In this document: positions 25,130-35,968 of the stretch, piece by piece | How positions within the stretch are numbered: position 1 is the first letter of the stretch | How the letters are laid out: each line of letters starts with the position of its first letter | From: Ostrinia nubilalis | Lineage: Eukaryota > Arthropoda > Insecta > Lepidoptera > Crambidae | NCBI RefSeq assembly: GCF_963855985.1 | Contig: NC_087104.1 | Span: forward strand, 6,386,001 to 6,450,000 | Direction of reading: 5' to 3' | Length of the DNA stretch: 64,000 nucleotides | Translations under genes and position numbers: made by a program | The notes under the pieces: model-generated | What the model was told of the DNA's origin: nothing | Seen by the model: the letters and a program-made list of their open reading frames with translations, nothing else | Databases searched by the model: none

Positions 25130-25260
25130 AACTAAAAGCAAAACAAATTTAACTTGAAAAAATCAAGTGGTTCCCGAGCCTCTGAGTTGGAATCGAACCC
25201 GTGCCTCTTGGAATATACCCAATTGAAGAGCAATATTCTTAGCGGTCGGTAATAGAAACA
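25130..25260 (-). repeat. tRNA-like fragment with an exact B box
   Basis: The minus strand reads ACGGGTTCGATTCCAACTCA (25202-25183), an exact match to the pol III B-box consensus GGTTCGANTCC. A convincing A box or cloverleaf is absent, so this is a SINE head or tRNA relic rather than a tRNA gene. Confidence 0.45.
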
Positions 25261-26699
25261 GAAAAAACGTTAATAGAAACACACCTCGTCTATAGGTCGG
25301 TAATAGAAACAACTGCTTTTTCAGATTAAATTGCTATTTATTAATTATTGTGTGATTGTATACTCATTGTTACTACTTGAATTCAAAGATTACTTCATCA
25401 TTGTTATAAATAAATTAAAGTGTCTTTTCTATCACCACGTCTTATATCTAATTTTCTAACGTTTATCCGAAGACAGCTTAAACTGGCGGTAATAGGCGCA
25501 TTTACGTTAGTTCGTTTACGGATCTCCTCATTTCTGATTCGATCTCGTAAAGAAACACAAATTATTTGTTATGTCTTCATGACTTTCTTTTTTGCACGAA
25601 ACTTAGCACAGTGCTCCCTTCAAACCTTTTTTACAGCCTTATGCTCACGACAACTCATATCTTTAACTGATTTTATTTAAAGTTTTTCTTTTTTCTTCTT
25701 TTTTTCAATTTTTCTTTTAGGGTAATGTTTCAAGTCGATGATATCATAATTGCAGCAGCTATACGTTTTTGTTCTAGAAATTCTTCTCATGTTTCGCGTA
25801 GCTTCTTTTTCGGTGAAATTTTGAGATAATACCTACTAAAAAGACGTTATTTTAGTGGTCAAAACCTAGGAAAACAGTAGTATGAACAGTCCCCTGTGGT
25901 ATGAACATTACCCTGTGCTATGAAATGACAGGGGAATGTTCGCCAGGGGAATGTTATTTTTACGTGAATACTTCATAAAACAATATCATTTAAAAACATT
26001 AAAATAAACGCAACTTATGTGGCTACATACTAGAAGATTAATTAATTTAAACAAATTGTCGTTACTAAAACTCTTAAAATAGTAAAAAAAAGGCTCACCA
26101 GGGGAATGTTTTCACTGACGGCCGAGACGCGTGGTTCACCAGATGACGCAGTAGTAGCATTAAACAAAATAGCGGCTGTCCACTAGCTACACAACTGAAC
26201 AACCTTAACACCTATTGCGTTCCGTTTCGCGATCTAAGTGCTTTGCGCCAAAACTAAATATGACTTTAAACCGGTTTTAAAATTTTAACAGGGGAATGTT
26301 TTAATAATTTGAGGACAGCATTCTCAGAAGGATATTTTGATTAAAATTATATTGTAAACATTGTTTGTGATGTATTAAGATGCTAACTGTTATTGTTAAT
26401 GTATTTGGATATTTTTTATTCAAATATCAACAGCAATATAATAAACATTTGTAACAATATGTGTAATTCTGGAAAAGGGACGTACCAGGGGACTGTGATT
26501 TGAGACGTTTGAGATTATTTATTCGAATATTCCATGATTAAATTACTAAATATGCTATGTCATGCTAAGAATACCTAATTCTATGTCGGTATTGATACAA
26601 AAACCTGAGAAATTTTAAGGTTTACTACATAAATTTAGCTTGGGACAGCGATTTTCCATTTAGTGGAGAAATGCCCATACACAAAATTGACACAAGTTA

Positions 26700-27350
26700 C
26701 CGAATACCTAGCGCAGGTTGCCCAACCCGGTGTTACCCGAGGCAGCCACCGCCACCCAAGGCAGCCTCCGCTCCACACGGGAGCCCGTCATAGTTATAAG
26801 TCATCTCCACACAGGAGCCAGTTGTAGTCATAAGTCACCTCCACACAGGAGCCAGTCACAGTCATAAGTCACCTCCACACAGGAGCGCCCCACACAGGAG
26901 CCCCGCCCCACACAGGAGCCCCGCTCCACACAGGAGCGCTCCACACAGGAGCCTAATCATAGTCATAAGTCACCTCCACACAGGAGCGCCCCACACAGGA
27001 GCCCCGCCCCACACAGGGGCCCCGCTCCACACAGGAGCGCTCCACACAGGAGCCTAATCATAGTCATAAGTCATCTCCACACAGGAGCGCCCCACACAGG
27101 AGCCCCGCCCCACACAGGGGCCCCGCTCCACACAGGAGCGCTCCACACAGGAGCCAGTCATAGTCATAAGTCGTGCAGGATCATTATCCACGATGGTAGA
27201 TAAGACCCCCACAGCCCTCCCAGTCATAGTCGCAAGTCATGAGTCTTGTATAAGTCATAAGTCACTTATTCCACTAACAAAATACATTGTGCGGGATCAT
27301 TATCCACAATGGTAGATAAGACCCTCACAGCTCTCCCATGCTAGCCCAGA
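26700..27350. repeat. Higher-order satellite built on CCACACAGGAGC
   Basis: The 12-mer CCACACAGGAGC recurs more than a dozen times. First come 34-base units joining CTCCACACAGGAGCC to AGTCATAGTCATAAGTCA (about 26784-26852). These expand to a higher-order unit of about 100-101 bases, with repeat starts at 26852, 26952, 27053 and 27154. After it, GATCATTATCCACGATGGTA occurs at about 27179, and GATCATTATCCACAATGGTA about 118 bases later. The array is GC-rich against the AT-rich interior. Confidence 0.9.
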
Positions 27351-27913
27351 TCGTCACCCAATAGAGCAGGTGAGACTTCAGCAATAATCAACATCAGTTT
27401 GACGTGATAAGGTATTTTCAGACTAGGTTTTAAAGGTATTGCCCGGAAAGCTCTATAACTGTGCTTTATTACATTTGAATTAAATTACCAACGTATGAGA
27501 CTATTACATTGTATACAAATTTTAAAAGTACAGTTTTTTACTTTTTGTTAATTAAAATGTATTATACAGTGAATGACTTTTTAAGTAATAGAATGATGTG
27601 ACATCGGTAATGAAACTTAATTTGACATTTACAATTAATTTGAGTCTAAAACTAAATGTAGCAATAATAATTAACATAACTTTTGTATTATTATTATGCT
27701 GCTGTTATGTATAAGAGCTGCGGTTTTCAGAATAAAGAAAAATTAAATAAAAAAATAAAACTATAAGAACAAGAACTTTTGCACGTCGCATGCGACAGAA
27801 TATGCTGGAATTAACTAAATTAACACCAATCTGTAAGCATGTTCCTGCAAATAAATGATTTTATTTATTATTTTATTATGTGATACTCGGTATTTACTAC
27901 TCGGTCGGTACTA

Positions 27914-28740
27914 AATTCATTTATTTTTGCAAATTAACCCTACCACTGCTTCGGGACAATAAATGGGCCAGTGCTGAGAAGAAGCAGCGCAAGAAACTCA
28001 GTCACTATTGTCAGCCTCCTTTTCAAGGTTTTACAGTCTTTAAAATATACAAATTATAGTTATAAGTATTGATGCGAGCTAGGTAGTTAAACATTCCAAA
28101 CATTTTTATCTTTTATATAATCATCAACTTTATAGTAGCCCTATTTCATTAAGGTGCTTTTGATATGTGCTTTAAATTTATGAATGGGCAATTCTACAAC
28201 AGTTTGTGGTAATTTATTGAAAAGTTTAATACATTTCCCCATAAATGAATTACCAATCTTGTGCAGTCTGAAATTTGGAACGGCAAGTTTATTTTTGTTT
28301 CTTGTATTGAACTTGTGTAAATCACTCTTTCTAGTAAATTGCTCTATATTTTTGCGAACATATAAAAGGTTTTCATAAATGAACTGTGAAGCTACTGTCA
28401 GTATATTAATCTCCTTAAAGAATTCTATCAAGGAAAATCGGGGTCCAAGGTTATAAATGGCCCGCACTGCTCTCTTCTGCAGAACAAACACAGTTTCAAT
28501 GTCCGCAGCTGAGCCCCACAACAATATGCCGTATGACAAATAAACTAGCCTTGCCTTTTCAATGTCACTTAATTGCCTTATCTTTCTCACTGCAAAAGCA
28601 GCTGAACTGAGCCTTGCTGACAAGGTTTCAATATGAGGACCCCACTGAAGTTTAGAGTCTAAAGTGATTCCCAAGACTACATTTTGTAATTTGGTGTCAC
28701 GAAGCAAATCGAAAGTAGCTGGTAAATGCTATGCCATCAT
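27914..28740 (-). pseudogene. Jockey-type non-LTR retrotransposon, 3' part (reverse-transcriptase C terminus plus 3' UTR), dead
   Basis: The minus strand 28728-28141 is an open segment of about 195 codons. It includes LGITLDSKLQWGPHIETLSA, SYGILLWGSA, LQKRAVRAIYNLGPR and NKLAVPNFRLHKIGNSF, and ends KAHIKSTLMK. This matches the post-catalytic C-terminal region of insect jockey-clade reverse transcriptases; the catalytic palm motifs are missing through 5' truncation. Compared with the family, a few residues are missing before SYGILLWG, suggesting a small in-frame deletion. The stop at 28143-28141 is followed by a 3' UTR with AAAAGGAGGCTGACAATAGT and CACTGGCCCATTTATTGTCC, ending in an AATAAATGAATTT tail at about 27914. 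Related 3' ends are at 16184, 34206 and 63645. About 38 UTR bases present in the relatives are missing here. Confidence 0.85.
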
Positions 28741-30521
28741 AGAATGTGCGGTAGCCAAGTTGAAAAAAAAAGAAAAAAAAACAAATGACACGGTCCTCTA
28801 TTTCAAGCAACTTATGTGCTTTCAGAAATGAGGAAACTTAACTTTTAGTACTACTAGATACTCTTTCTACAACTAGTTTCCTATACTCTATCCACTCTTT
28901 AAAATAAAAGCCATCCAAGTAGATGTCTAGTGATACTAACTAGTAACCATAGCTATCTATTAGAAACTACCTAGCTTTTAGAAATCCAATCATTACTATT
29001 CACAATTCCTAATAATTGCTACATTGAAGTCACTAAGGCCATGTGGTTCATCATCATTACCAAAAATTACTTTAAAAATCGAATGAGTCCCAGGTATCAC
29101 AATTGCGGTCCACATTTTGATACCCTACCTCGCGAGCCTAAGTCAACCAATGACTTCATACTCTTAGCTACACACGGCCAGATCCTACTGCACCACCCAG
29201 AACTATCGCACTACCTAATTCCCAGGGACTACTCAGAACAGATACCGGTTTCTAATAGGATACGGCTACGATATTCCGGATCCGACCTAACAATTGAGAA
29301 AACTGCTTGCAGTTAACGAGATGGGATATTAAGTAATGTAGTATTTTCTAAAATCGACACTTAACATTTAAGAACATAGAAGGAGCCAGGGCTATGTAAC
29401 ACTTCAATAATATTAGTCACTAATAAATTCGTAGGACACTCGAGTATCTCCATTTCCCACACTAATTACCATAACTGAAACTGTACCATTAAGTACTAGA
29501 TATCACAACGCTGTGTGCATCACCCATCGACTACACACTACGATTTACGGCTCAAAAGCAAATTCGAGTTCCCATTACAGAAAAATCATCATCACCGCTA
29601 CTGTGAACAGCATGTACCTCGACTTCAACTTTAGACTGGTACAAAACCCTATGGCATTCTTCTCAATTGATCATGAATAGGTAAGCAAGTGCAAAGTGGC
29701 AAAGCTGCTACTTTCCCGAGATAAAATCTTATTTTAAGCCTACCGCCCGTATTCTATTACACGAGTACCTACTACAAGGTAAACCGATAATGAATTCAGG
29801 AAGTCTATTTTAGCGATTCTAATAGTTTCAGTCTATTTACATCCGTCACGATAATATTCAGATCAGTGGTGAACCGTGATAGGTTCAAATAGTTTACAAG
29901 AACATTTTTCACTCAATGCACGTGACGTAATTTATTGCATGTTCATAATGGCGCACTTTTTTTGATACTATTTGTACCACTGAGCCAAACTAAAAATTGT
30001 TTTGAGTTAAGATAAAATTATCACTTATGATTGGATGTAATACTAATTTGCAAACTACTACCTTTAACCATAATTATGGTAAAACATGAATATTCATCAA
30101 CTGAAAACTACCTTGTCTTATAAAACCTACTATAACGAAAATAAAAGATAAAAGTCAAAAAGTACAAGTGCATTTTAGTCAAATATAAAGAAAGCATCAT
30201 GAATAGTAGGTATGCAAGTGCCACAACTCTGAAAGCCATCCCTGTGACTATAGATTTCAAAATAATGTAATCATCCCTGTGATTTCGAACATGGTGATAG
30301 TCAATTGAAAAAAAAATAATAACACGGGCCTTCTATTTCTGCATTTCGGTGTTTGAAGGGCTCCAGAACAGCCGATAAATGACTTAGCGGAGTAACATTG
30401 ACGTGAGGGTTGTTAGAAATATTTTAAAAACATGGCCATAATGTTCCTTGAGTTTTTGCCTGTACGGCAGAAAGGAGAAAAAAAAAATGAAGTGGGCTGG
30501 CCTTCTTTATCCCGCTTCTGA
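28741..30521. other. Non-coding interior of the LTR-bounded unit, right part
   Basis: A 91-codon frame (29041-29316) is unrecognised and probably chance. A-rich runs sit at 28760-28780 and 30475-30490. The second (GGAGAAAAAAAAATGAAG) lies about 40 bases before the right LTR-like repeat and is a poor candidate for a polypurine tract. Confidence 0.35.
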
Positions 30522-30959
30522 TGTCGGAGAACGGTCAGAAGGGGCAGGACATTATGTTTCACCAGGAAGTTAAATAAAACGATGTATAGTTTTAACACTA
30601 TAGATTGTTGTATTTCGGTAAGAATACAATAATAACAATAATAATATTCGAGCAGTCTCACACACAGGACCGAGACAACAATACCGAGCGGCGGGTGAGG
30701 CCAGAATGCCACGACTACGGTCGTGCTCGTTCTTTTATACAGCCATCCCCACCCAAACCGGCTAGCAGGCAGCGCCCGACCTGTCTCGGTACGGTCAATA
30801 CAACTCCTTTTACTTACTGCAAACTATTTTATAACATAACTAGACATTTACAATAAATCAAATTATAATTTATTACATTTAAAATTAATGTTGTTATTAT
30901 TATTTGGTTTTATTAAAATGATTACTAAGTAATTACATGACAATCAATATTCTACGACT
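30522..30959 (+). repeat. LTR-like direct repeat, right copy
   Basis: Identical to the left copy over 437 bases, including the TATA-like and AATAAA words. The last base is T rather than A if the right-hand TGTA is taken as the target duplication. Confidence 0.7.
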
Positions 30960-30963
30960 TGTA

Positions 30964-33293
30964 TATTATGAACCTGACAATTTATTAGTTTTAGTAAGTT
31001 ATTGATTTAAGGCTAAACATTTGCAATCGAATAATTCCAGTAATCTAGAATGACTTGTAATTTGAATAAGAACAAAAATAAAATACATATTTGAAAAGGT
31101 TTTAAATTGCGTAAGTTAGAACCTTCATCTTCATCATTGGTGTCATCTCGAATCCCGAATAGAAGCAAGCAGCAGCTGTACCACAATCGCATCACACGAT
31201 TCTTAATTAGACACCAATCTTACACTGTCTCATATTTTGCGTGGGGTTATTATTTTCTTCACACCGTGTGAAAGTCCCGCGTGTATCGTGACGTATCGTC
31301 GTTTGTGTGATTGACAGCTCGTCCTACCACTTGTTGAACCATTCCCAACTCTATTTGAATAATAATAAAGCATAATAGCACTCTTTGTGATTTCCTTAGG
31401 CCTCCAAGATCGAAGATTCCCATGAAGACTTCACATGCACACGTGACTGGCAGACATTTTGTCGGTTTAGCACTGTAATGATTGTTATTGAAATATCATC
31501 GAAATACGCTATGGGTGGATTTTCTCATGATGCAATTAATTTGTAACGTTTGAAAGACGACTTTTGTTGGATAGGGCCTCTGGCGACCTAGAGATCGACA
31601 GCAAATAAAAAAGGTAGAACATAATTGTTTTAAAGTTATAAGTTCTGAATTTGGTTAGGGCGTTTCAGCGTTGCTATGTGATTCCATGATTTACTAGGCA
31701 CGTTAAGCCATCGCGTTTAGATGTAATTTTCTAGTTTGAAAATTATTTGCTTTACAATAAATCAGTCCTATTATCAGTGATGGAATATTTTGCCGAATAT
31801 ATTAGTTTCAATTTTCTCTAGATGGTCTCGTCAACTCAAACACTTTCAAAATGTTTACACATAGGCGTGAACTTAGGAGCGAAACTTGCGAGCTTTTTAG
31901 TTCAACTGACGCTTTATTACGAAGATTCCAGCGTCGATTCCAAAAATAATTTGACATTAGATTCAAAGTACAGGCTTTGGCATATCACGGTAAATACATA
32001 GCAAATACATGGCATTTTATGTAAGTTGCCATAGGAGCTATTTTGCGAAATCTGATGTAAAATGAAGTCTGATAAGCTGTAGATTGTACCAATTAGGTCT
32101 GCTGTTATTTATTGCCAAGTTAGGTCCTTCCAGTTAATCAAGATTTGAAGAATTAAAAGATAAAATGTCCCATAACCACCGTTTTATGTGTGACGGTACC
32201 GCGTCACGTTCACAATTATTTTTTAAGTACCGATAAAAAATATCGGTAGAAATTAAACTTGTTGATGTCGCAGTAGCCAATTTAGAGCCCTACCGGTTTA
32301 TGTCTGATGGTATTCGATGTTACACCTTATTACAAGGTGATAAAACTTTTGGCAATATTTTTTGGGAGACGGTTTGGTGTAAAATTGAAATAAACGTATC
32401 GGCTGTAAAAGACGGTCTCGACTTAAAAACAAGTGTACTTTACCGCGTGTAGGGTGACCATAATGTAATAATTTAAAAGGATAACAAGTCATAAGGAATT
32501 GTCAATTTCTAGTATGATTTATGTCAATACCAATTTTAAGAGTATAACGATAAAAATCTATAAAATCTTTGAATCTACGAGTATACCTACTAAAACTCAT
32601 GTATTATGTGACAAATCTACTTGTTGTAGTAAATGGAACCATGTTTTTACCTACTGCTATGTTACCTACTAAACTCTATTAGGTACAATAGTAATTCGCA
32701 TTGAGGTACCGTTTATTTCCTTATGATAGAGTTTTTGTAGTAGAGAATGGAATACTTATAGTTAACCAGTTCCCGAAATGAAATGTCCTTTCCAACCTTA
32801 ATTAACGGTTTTATCTTAACACAGTGCAAATTGCGGTAAAATGAAAATTTATTTAACGATGGCCCGTGCAAATTTAAAAACACAAATAAGGTAAACTTTT
32901 ACAACGTTCCAATAGTCTACTACATTTTATTAAGATTTCTTATTTTATTACCCAAAACAAAATGAGAGTCGTTTCGGGAGACATAAAATTGTTGTGTACA
33001 GACAGAATATCAAGCTATACATTTCTTTTGTAAAATCGCCCCTAATAAAACTAGCATAAGATGCCACAGAATGTAACTTGACGTGCATTTGTCTCTACAT
33101 TCAATGTTTAATAAGTAATTTCGTATTTAGTTTTACGTTATTTTTTCCTGAAATATTATTTATATGTTATTGCTTGCAGATGCTTTTATTACTCTGCATA
33201 AAACTTACATTAATTTGTTATAAAAAAAAAATTGTCGCCGACAAAGTAGACCAAGATCAGTTTTTATAATAAAGATTTTCTTAGGCTGGGTTG
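30964..33293. other. Non-coding AT-rich DNA
   Basis: No supportable gene or repeat is seen. 31240-31330 is slightly GC-richer (CCGCGTGTATCGTGACGTAT) without further signals. Confidence 0.35.
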
Positions 33294-33399
33294 CACCATC
33301 GTACTTTAACTTTGACAAACGTCTAAAGTCTGTCAAACTCCATACAAAAAGCCGGTTATCGTTAAAGTTGCGGTCAAAGTTAGATGGTGCAACTCAGCC
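33294..33399. mobile_element. Short TIR element, family A, copy 3
   Basis: GGCTGGGTTGCACCATCGTA at the left and TAGATGGTGCAACTCAGCC at the right form strong inverted ends. The body has CTGTCAAACTCCATACAAAA and GGTTATCGTTAAAGTTGCGG. TTA borders both sides. One of the two cleanest copies, with 53449. Confidence 0.85.
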
Positions 33400-34205
33400 T
33401 TATAAATTACATTTAAGGGAATCCGTAAAAAAAAGTTTCTACTCCCCATCAAACTAGCAAGTCAGAGACGTATAATGCGAATTTGAATCATAATTTGAAC
33501 GCAAATTATCCTTACTCGATGTTATTGGAAAGCGTCACATAGATAGTGCTCTCTTTTTACTTAGCACAAGAAGTCTAAATCAAAACGTACCACTGTTGAT
33601 ATCACCTACCTACTTTAGCATGTAAAAGCTGTGTAACAAAACTCCAAGCACATAAAGTAGTATGTTATTCAAGTTTAGCCTAATTTCAAACAGCAGTGAC
33701 CACTACACGGATAATTGTGTAGGTGTCCGTCTGTCACAATGACCATCGTTAAGGCCAAGACTTGCCCTGTGACCCGACTTTTTGCCGTTTTTCTTTGTAA
33801 AGACATTTGGTCCACTGCTTTGGAACGCGATGTAAAACGGTACGTGCTTGAGCACCGTAATACCTAGTATTTGGAACAGGTTTTGGAGTATGTTAGATTT
33901 TATTGTTATGCGTAAGAAGGTAGTAAACTTTTAAAAACGTGATATAGCTACCATACAAAATAAAATAAAAACGTGATGGTCCGAGTGCTCACTATGCAAT
34001 GCGTTTCAATCAAATCAATCATTCAGAATACAGCATGATAAGTCACTTTTCAGTGAATCGTATTGGATTTCAGTGAATTTTGATATTGCATGAATACCTA
34101 ATCATATTTTATTAGTTTTTAAATATTTTCAAAATTCGTCCGTTCTTTTGCACACAAAGTTTACGCAAGCCTGAGGTGTAAATACTTAATTAGACAGGTC
34201 GAAAA
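33400..34205. other. Non-coding DNA
   Basis: Nothing recognisable is seen. Confidence 0.35.
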
Positions 34206-34310
34206 CTCATAAAACTCATTTATTTATGCAAGTAGGCTTTTAAAAAGCACCTTTACACGTCCTAGTATTAACCCTACCACTGCTTCGGGACAATAATTGG
34301 TCCAGTGTCT
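34206..34310 (-). mobile_element. Jockey-type LINE 3'-end fragment
   Basis: The minus strand reads ATTGTCCCGAAGCAGTGGTA then GGGTTAATACTAGGACGTGT, GCTTTTTAAAAGCCTACTTG and an AATAAATGAGTTTTATGAGT tail. It is the same 3' UTR and tail as at 16184-16388, 5'-truncated to about 105 bases. Confidence 0.8.
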
Positions 34311-34653
34311 ACTTGGTTGTTGTTTTTTTTAATAAAAATCTGCTCATCAAATTTTCTCCACTGATGGATGATTTGAGTTTGCTTGTAACTGAACCTGTAA
34401 AACAATACCCCGATAATATTTTCTAAACGTTAACAAATGAACAGTTACGTAATGAATTTTTCATCATACATGTACAGTTGATTATTTTACGATCACAGCG
34501 TCGATGTGCGGATTCAGTAATTAGAAATACATTATTAGATATATAAAACATTAATGCTTTGAGTTGGTGTTTGATGCGTTGCTATTAAATGAAATTTTGA
34601 TGAAAGCTCCGAGTTATTATCCAGCTGTAATTACTTTGATAATACTTTATAAT
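34311..34653. other. Non-coding DNA
   Basis: Nothing recognisable is seen. Confidence 0.35.
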
Positions 34654-34718
34654 GAGTCGCCATGAAAATGCAATGTTCTTAGCAGTAAAGCTAAGAACAT
34701 TGCGCATGGCGAGTGCTC
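34654..34718. repeat. Compact hairpin, miRNA-precursor-like
   Basis: GCAATGTTCTTAG (34670-34682) pairs perfectly with CTAAGAACATTGC (34691-34703) across an 8-base loop. After an asymmetric bulge (AAAAT versus one G), CGCCATG pairs with CATGGCG. The stem totals 20 pairs. It is short for a pre-miRNA but the shape is suggestive; a tiny MITE relic is equally possible. Confidence 0.45.
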
Positions 34719-35775
34719 TTGACTTTTCCAAACAATAAGATTTAGACTCGATCACGTAATTTTATAGAGGCTAAAATATTAGTATAATGTGTGTATAAGT
34801 TCCATTTACTTTGATTTAGTTCAAATCTTGTCTTAGTTTGTTTATCCGCAAAGTAACGCTGTTTTTATTTTTCATGTGTAATCTGCCAAGGTAGTAGGTA
34901 CTAGGTACCTATATGTCACATAATGATATAAGAAAAAGAAAAAGATACGGTCTCTGATCAACCCTTACATAAAACAGTAACTACTTGTCATCTAAACGGG
35001 GTCATACAGTCTACTATATCATAATATTATTATGATGTCTCGCTTTTTTGAAAAAAAGATAACCCATCGATCATTCAGAAGATAATTTTTTGACTTGATC
35101 CCAAGTTATAATGATTTTAACAATGATCCCATTAACAGTATCTTTTTAGTACCTGGCTACTTTACATTTTTTATACGAGTATTTCTAACTATATATATTG
35201 CCTCTTATCTCTTCCAGATTATCACCCTGAAATAGGGTTTTAGTTTATTGATATTATGGGTTGTTGGTTTACATGATTGAAAAAAAAGTAGTTAGTTACG
35301 TATTATTAAATTTAGACTCGAATTCACCTCCAAAGGGTCTAAACGACGAGCATTAACCTAGGAAACAGTAAATCGCGTCCTTAGAAATTCAAATTCTGGA
35401 ATCTTCGATCGAATGAGATCATTTGTATTCGTATCTTACGCACGTACGAACTATTTTAAACAGTATGCTCTAAGTGGCTCTAACTAAGCGTAGAGTCATG
35501 TAAAGTGGACACACGCTGGTTTAAGAAAGTATGTAGGTAGGTAGATGATAAAATTTCTTAATTTTTATAAGTAATAGCATTTGCTGTATAAACCTTCGTA
35601 ATTAACTGTAATTAATCTTAAAACAAAAAGATATAATCAGGGTAATTTTACATGTTGCTGTTGTCCAGTGCACGTAACGAAATGTTATTATTTTTAGTTA
35701 TTAATGGACTGGTGTAATCTTGTTGGTCTTCTTAATCTAACGAAATAAATATTTTTTATTTGGAGGTGACAGTTA
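34719..35775. other. Non-coding AT-rich DNA
   Basis: Nothing recognisable is seen. Confidence 0.35.
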
Positions 35776-35968
35776 TCTATATATATAAAAGAAAGTCGTG
35801 TTAGTTACACCACTTATAACTCATGAACGGCTGAACCGATTTAGCTGAAAATTGTCAGGGAGGTAGTTTAGAGCCAGGAGAAGGACATATTTTTATCCCG
35901 TTCGAAATAAAAAAAAGTCTGCTTATTTATTGCCATTAAGGCGGAACAAAGTTCGCCGGGTCAGCTAG
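35776..35968 (+). mobile_element. Short Helitron-like element, complete
   Basis: It begins TCTATATATATAAAAGAAAG right after an A. It contains GAACGGCTGAACCGATTTAG and ends GTTCGCCGGGTCAGCTAG followed by T. That is the A^TC...CTAG^T arrangement expected of Helitrons, with a GC-rich 3' end. It is non-coding and about 193 bp, and belongs to a sequence type I recall as abundant in Lepidoptera. Confidence 0.65.

Larger units (their letters stand above)
23815..25500. repeat. Cluster of dispersed CGGTAATAGAAAC words
   Basis: Full or near copies lie at 24219-24232, 25246-25259, 25268-25280 and 25296-25310 on plus. Shorter ones are at 24599 (CGCTAATAGAA) and 25484 (GGCGGTAATAGG). Reverse-complement copies (TCTATTACCGCC) are at 23844-23856 and 24634-24646. 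They are not in tandem: spacings range from about 25 to several hundred bases. Confidence 0.65.
23028..26497. repeat. Cluster of dispersed CAGGGGAATGTT / CAGGGGACTGTT words
   Basis: Plus-strand copies: 23028-23039 (..ACTGTT), 23049-23060, 25929-25940, 25944-25955, 26099-26110, 26289-26300 and 26486-26497 (..ACTGTG). Minus-strand copies: 25885-25896 (AACAGTCCCCTG) and 25904-25915 (AACATTACCCTG). I noticed the word nowhere else in the window. Confidence 0.7.
21967..30963 (+). mobile_element. 9-kb unit bounded by identical LTR-like direct repeats, without gag-pol
   Basis: Two same-orientation repeats (21971-22408 and 30522-30959) are identical over 437 bases by direct reading. The outer neighbours are both TGTA (21967-21970 and 30960-30963), while the inner neighbours (CGGC and CTGA) differ from each other and from TGTA. 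That pattern fits a single LTR-element insertion with a 4-bp target duplication, as Ty3/gypsy-type elements make, better than two solo LTRs. The roughly 8.1-kb interior has no readable gag, protease, reverse transcriptase of LTR type or integrase. No obvious primer-binding site follows the left repeat and no clean polypurine tract precedes the right one. The interior holds satellites, dispersed 12-mers and decayed LINE fragments. Alternatives are a deletion/replacement derivative of a gypsy element, or a segmental accident. Confidence 0.55.

Noticed and set aside
25130..25260. tRNA gene on the minus strand
   Set aside because: Only the B box is convincing; no acceptor stem, anticodon arm or A box could be formed.
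29041..29316. 91-codon frame as a possible retroviral protein remnant in the LTR-bounded unit
   Set aside because: No zinc-knuckle, protease, reverse-transcriptase or integrase motif is visible.
21971..30959. Two independent solo LTRs
   Set aside because: Neither repeat has matching flanks of its own, whereas the outer flanks match each other. The 4-base match could still be chance, so this is a preference rather than proof.
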